Shown piece by piece: positions 6,653-6,889 of a stretch of DNA of 6,889 nucleotides (the stretch's first letter is position 1; each line of letters begins with the position of its first letter). The DNA is from Candidatus Sabulitectum sp. GTDB lineage: Bacteria > Fermentibacterota > Fermentibacteria > Fermentibacterales > Fermentibacteraceae. Location: assembly GCA_023145935.1 (NCBI GenBank), contig JAGLDB010000099.1:1-6889 (forward strand). Direction: 5' to 3'. The position numbers and the translations under genes were made by a program. Below the pieces are notes generated by a model, which worked only from the letters and a program-made list of their open reading frames with translations, ran no database searches and had not been told where the DNA came from.

Positions 6653-6880
6653 TTATGCTTTACGGATGAAGAAAGCGAATCCATCGCCTTCTTCTACAAG
6701 TTCCAGAAGCTCATTGCCGGTTCTTTCGCACCATGCAGGAACATCATCTTTTGATCCCGGGTCAGTGGTAAGCAATTCGAGAATTTTATCGGTCTCGAAT
6801 TTCTTCATGGTAATAGCCAGTTTCATAATAGGCATAGGGCATGAGAGCCCCTTGCAATCAAGTACCTGGTCACTCTGCAT
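6653..6880 (-). CDS. TusA-family sulfur carrier protein (first copy, with the transporter)
   Basis: This 75-residue protein is of typical TusA/SirA/YedF-N length. It has the persulfide-carrying CPxP motif (C14-P-M-P) after a first strand, and the second conserved region around AWCERTG (C51). A further cysteine, C9, precedes the motif. It probably takes sulfane sulfur from the species imported by the YeeE/YedE protein encoded 52 nt downstream, in the way TsuB or YeeD pairs with TsuA/YeeE. The ATG at 6878-6880 is preceded by GGAGG (6885-6889) 4 nt away, right at the window edge, so the gene is complete but its promoter is not visible and more genes may lie upstream in the operon. It differs clearly from the other TusA here, sharing the motifs but little else, so it is not a recent duplicate. 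Confidence 0.9.
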   Translation of the reverse strand: MQSDQVLDCKGLSCPMPIMKLAITMKKFETDKILELLTTDPGSKDDVPAWCERTGNELLELVEEGDGFAFFIRKA

Positions 6881-6889
6881 TATTCCTCC

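Noticed and set aside
1..6889. Selenocysteine codons, CRISPR arrays, insertion sequences, tRNA genes
   Set aside because: No in-frame TGA interrupts the genes, no spaced direct repeats or transposase-like sequence were seen, and no tRNA-like cloverleaf was noticed.

Overview
The window looks like a chromosomal piece from an anaerobic bacterium. Clues are its moderate GC, Shine-Dalgarno sequences before the starts, a near-perfect sigma-70-type promoter, and a very dense set of cysteine-ligated iron-sulfur sites in flavin/NADH electron-transfer proteins. The phylum cannot be fixed from sequence alone. It has two convergent blocks separated by a strong hairpin terminator.

Left block (1-4481, + strand): two tightly packed genes. 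The first is a 5'-truncated NuoF/HydB-type NADH-binding flavoprotein with an extra C-terminal two-cluster ferredoxin domain. The second, 5 nt downstream, encodes a 1102-residue fusion: a NuoG/HydA-like N-terminus ([2Fe-2S] plus two [4Fe-4S] sites), a partial HdrA module without the first FAD-binding motif, a more complete HdrA module with FAD motif and CxCG-type N-terminal domain, and a C-terminal two-cluster ferredoxin. Together they resemble the NADH-input arm and flavin hub of a cytoplasmic NADH/ferredoxin/heterodisulfide-type complex, possibly electron-bifurcating. The thioredoxin-like NuoE partner would be expected upstream, outside the window. No HdrB, HdrC or catalytic hydrogenase subunit is visible.

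Centre (4482-4545): an intrinsic terminator with a 16-bp stem and a T run on the + strand, lying between the convergent genes.

Right block (4546-6889, - strand): a sulfur-trafficking cassette. In transcription order it is a TusA-family protein, a YeeE/YedE-family membrane transporter, a palindromic terminator-like hairpin, a strong promoter with a roughly 108-nt leader, a DsrE-family protein, and a second TusA-family protein. YeeE/YedE with TusA partners is known for thiosulfate uptake (TsuA/TsuB) and for selenium metabolism (YedE/YedF). The probable job is import of a reduced sulfur (or selenium) species and its handling as protein-bound persulfide in the cytoplasm. The promoter and hairpin split the cassette into two transcription units.

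The most interesting points are the asymmetric tandem HdrA fusion carrying a NuoG-like front end, and its position beside TusA/DsrE sulfur carriers. That association recalls, but does not match, the sulfur-oxidation sHdr loci. The link between the two blocks is a hypothesis, because they are convergent and separately transcribed.
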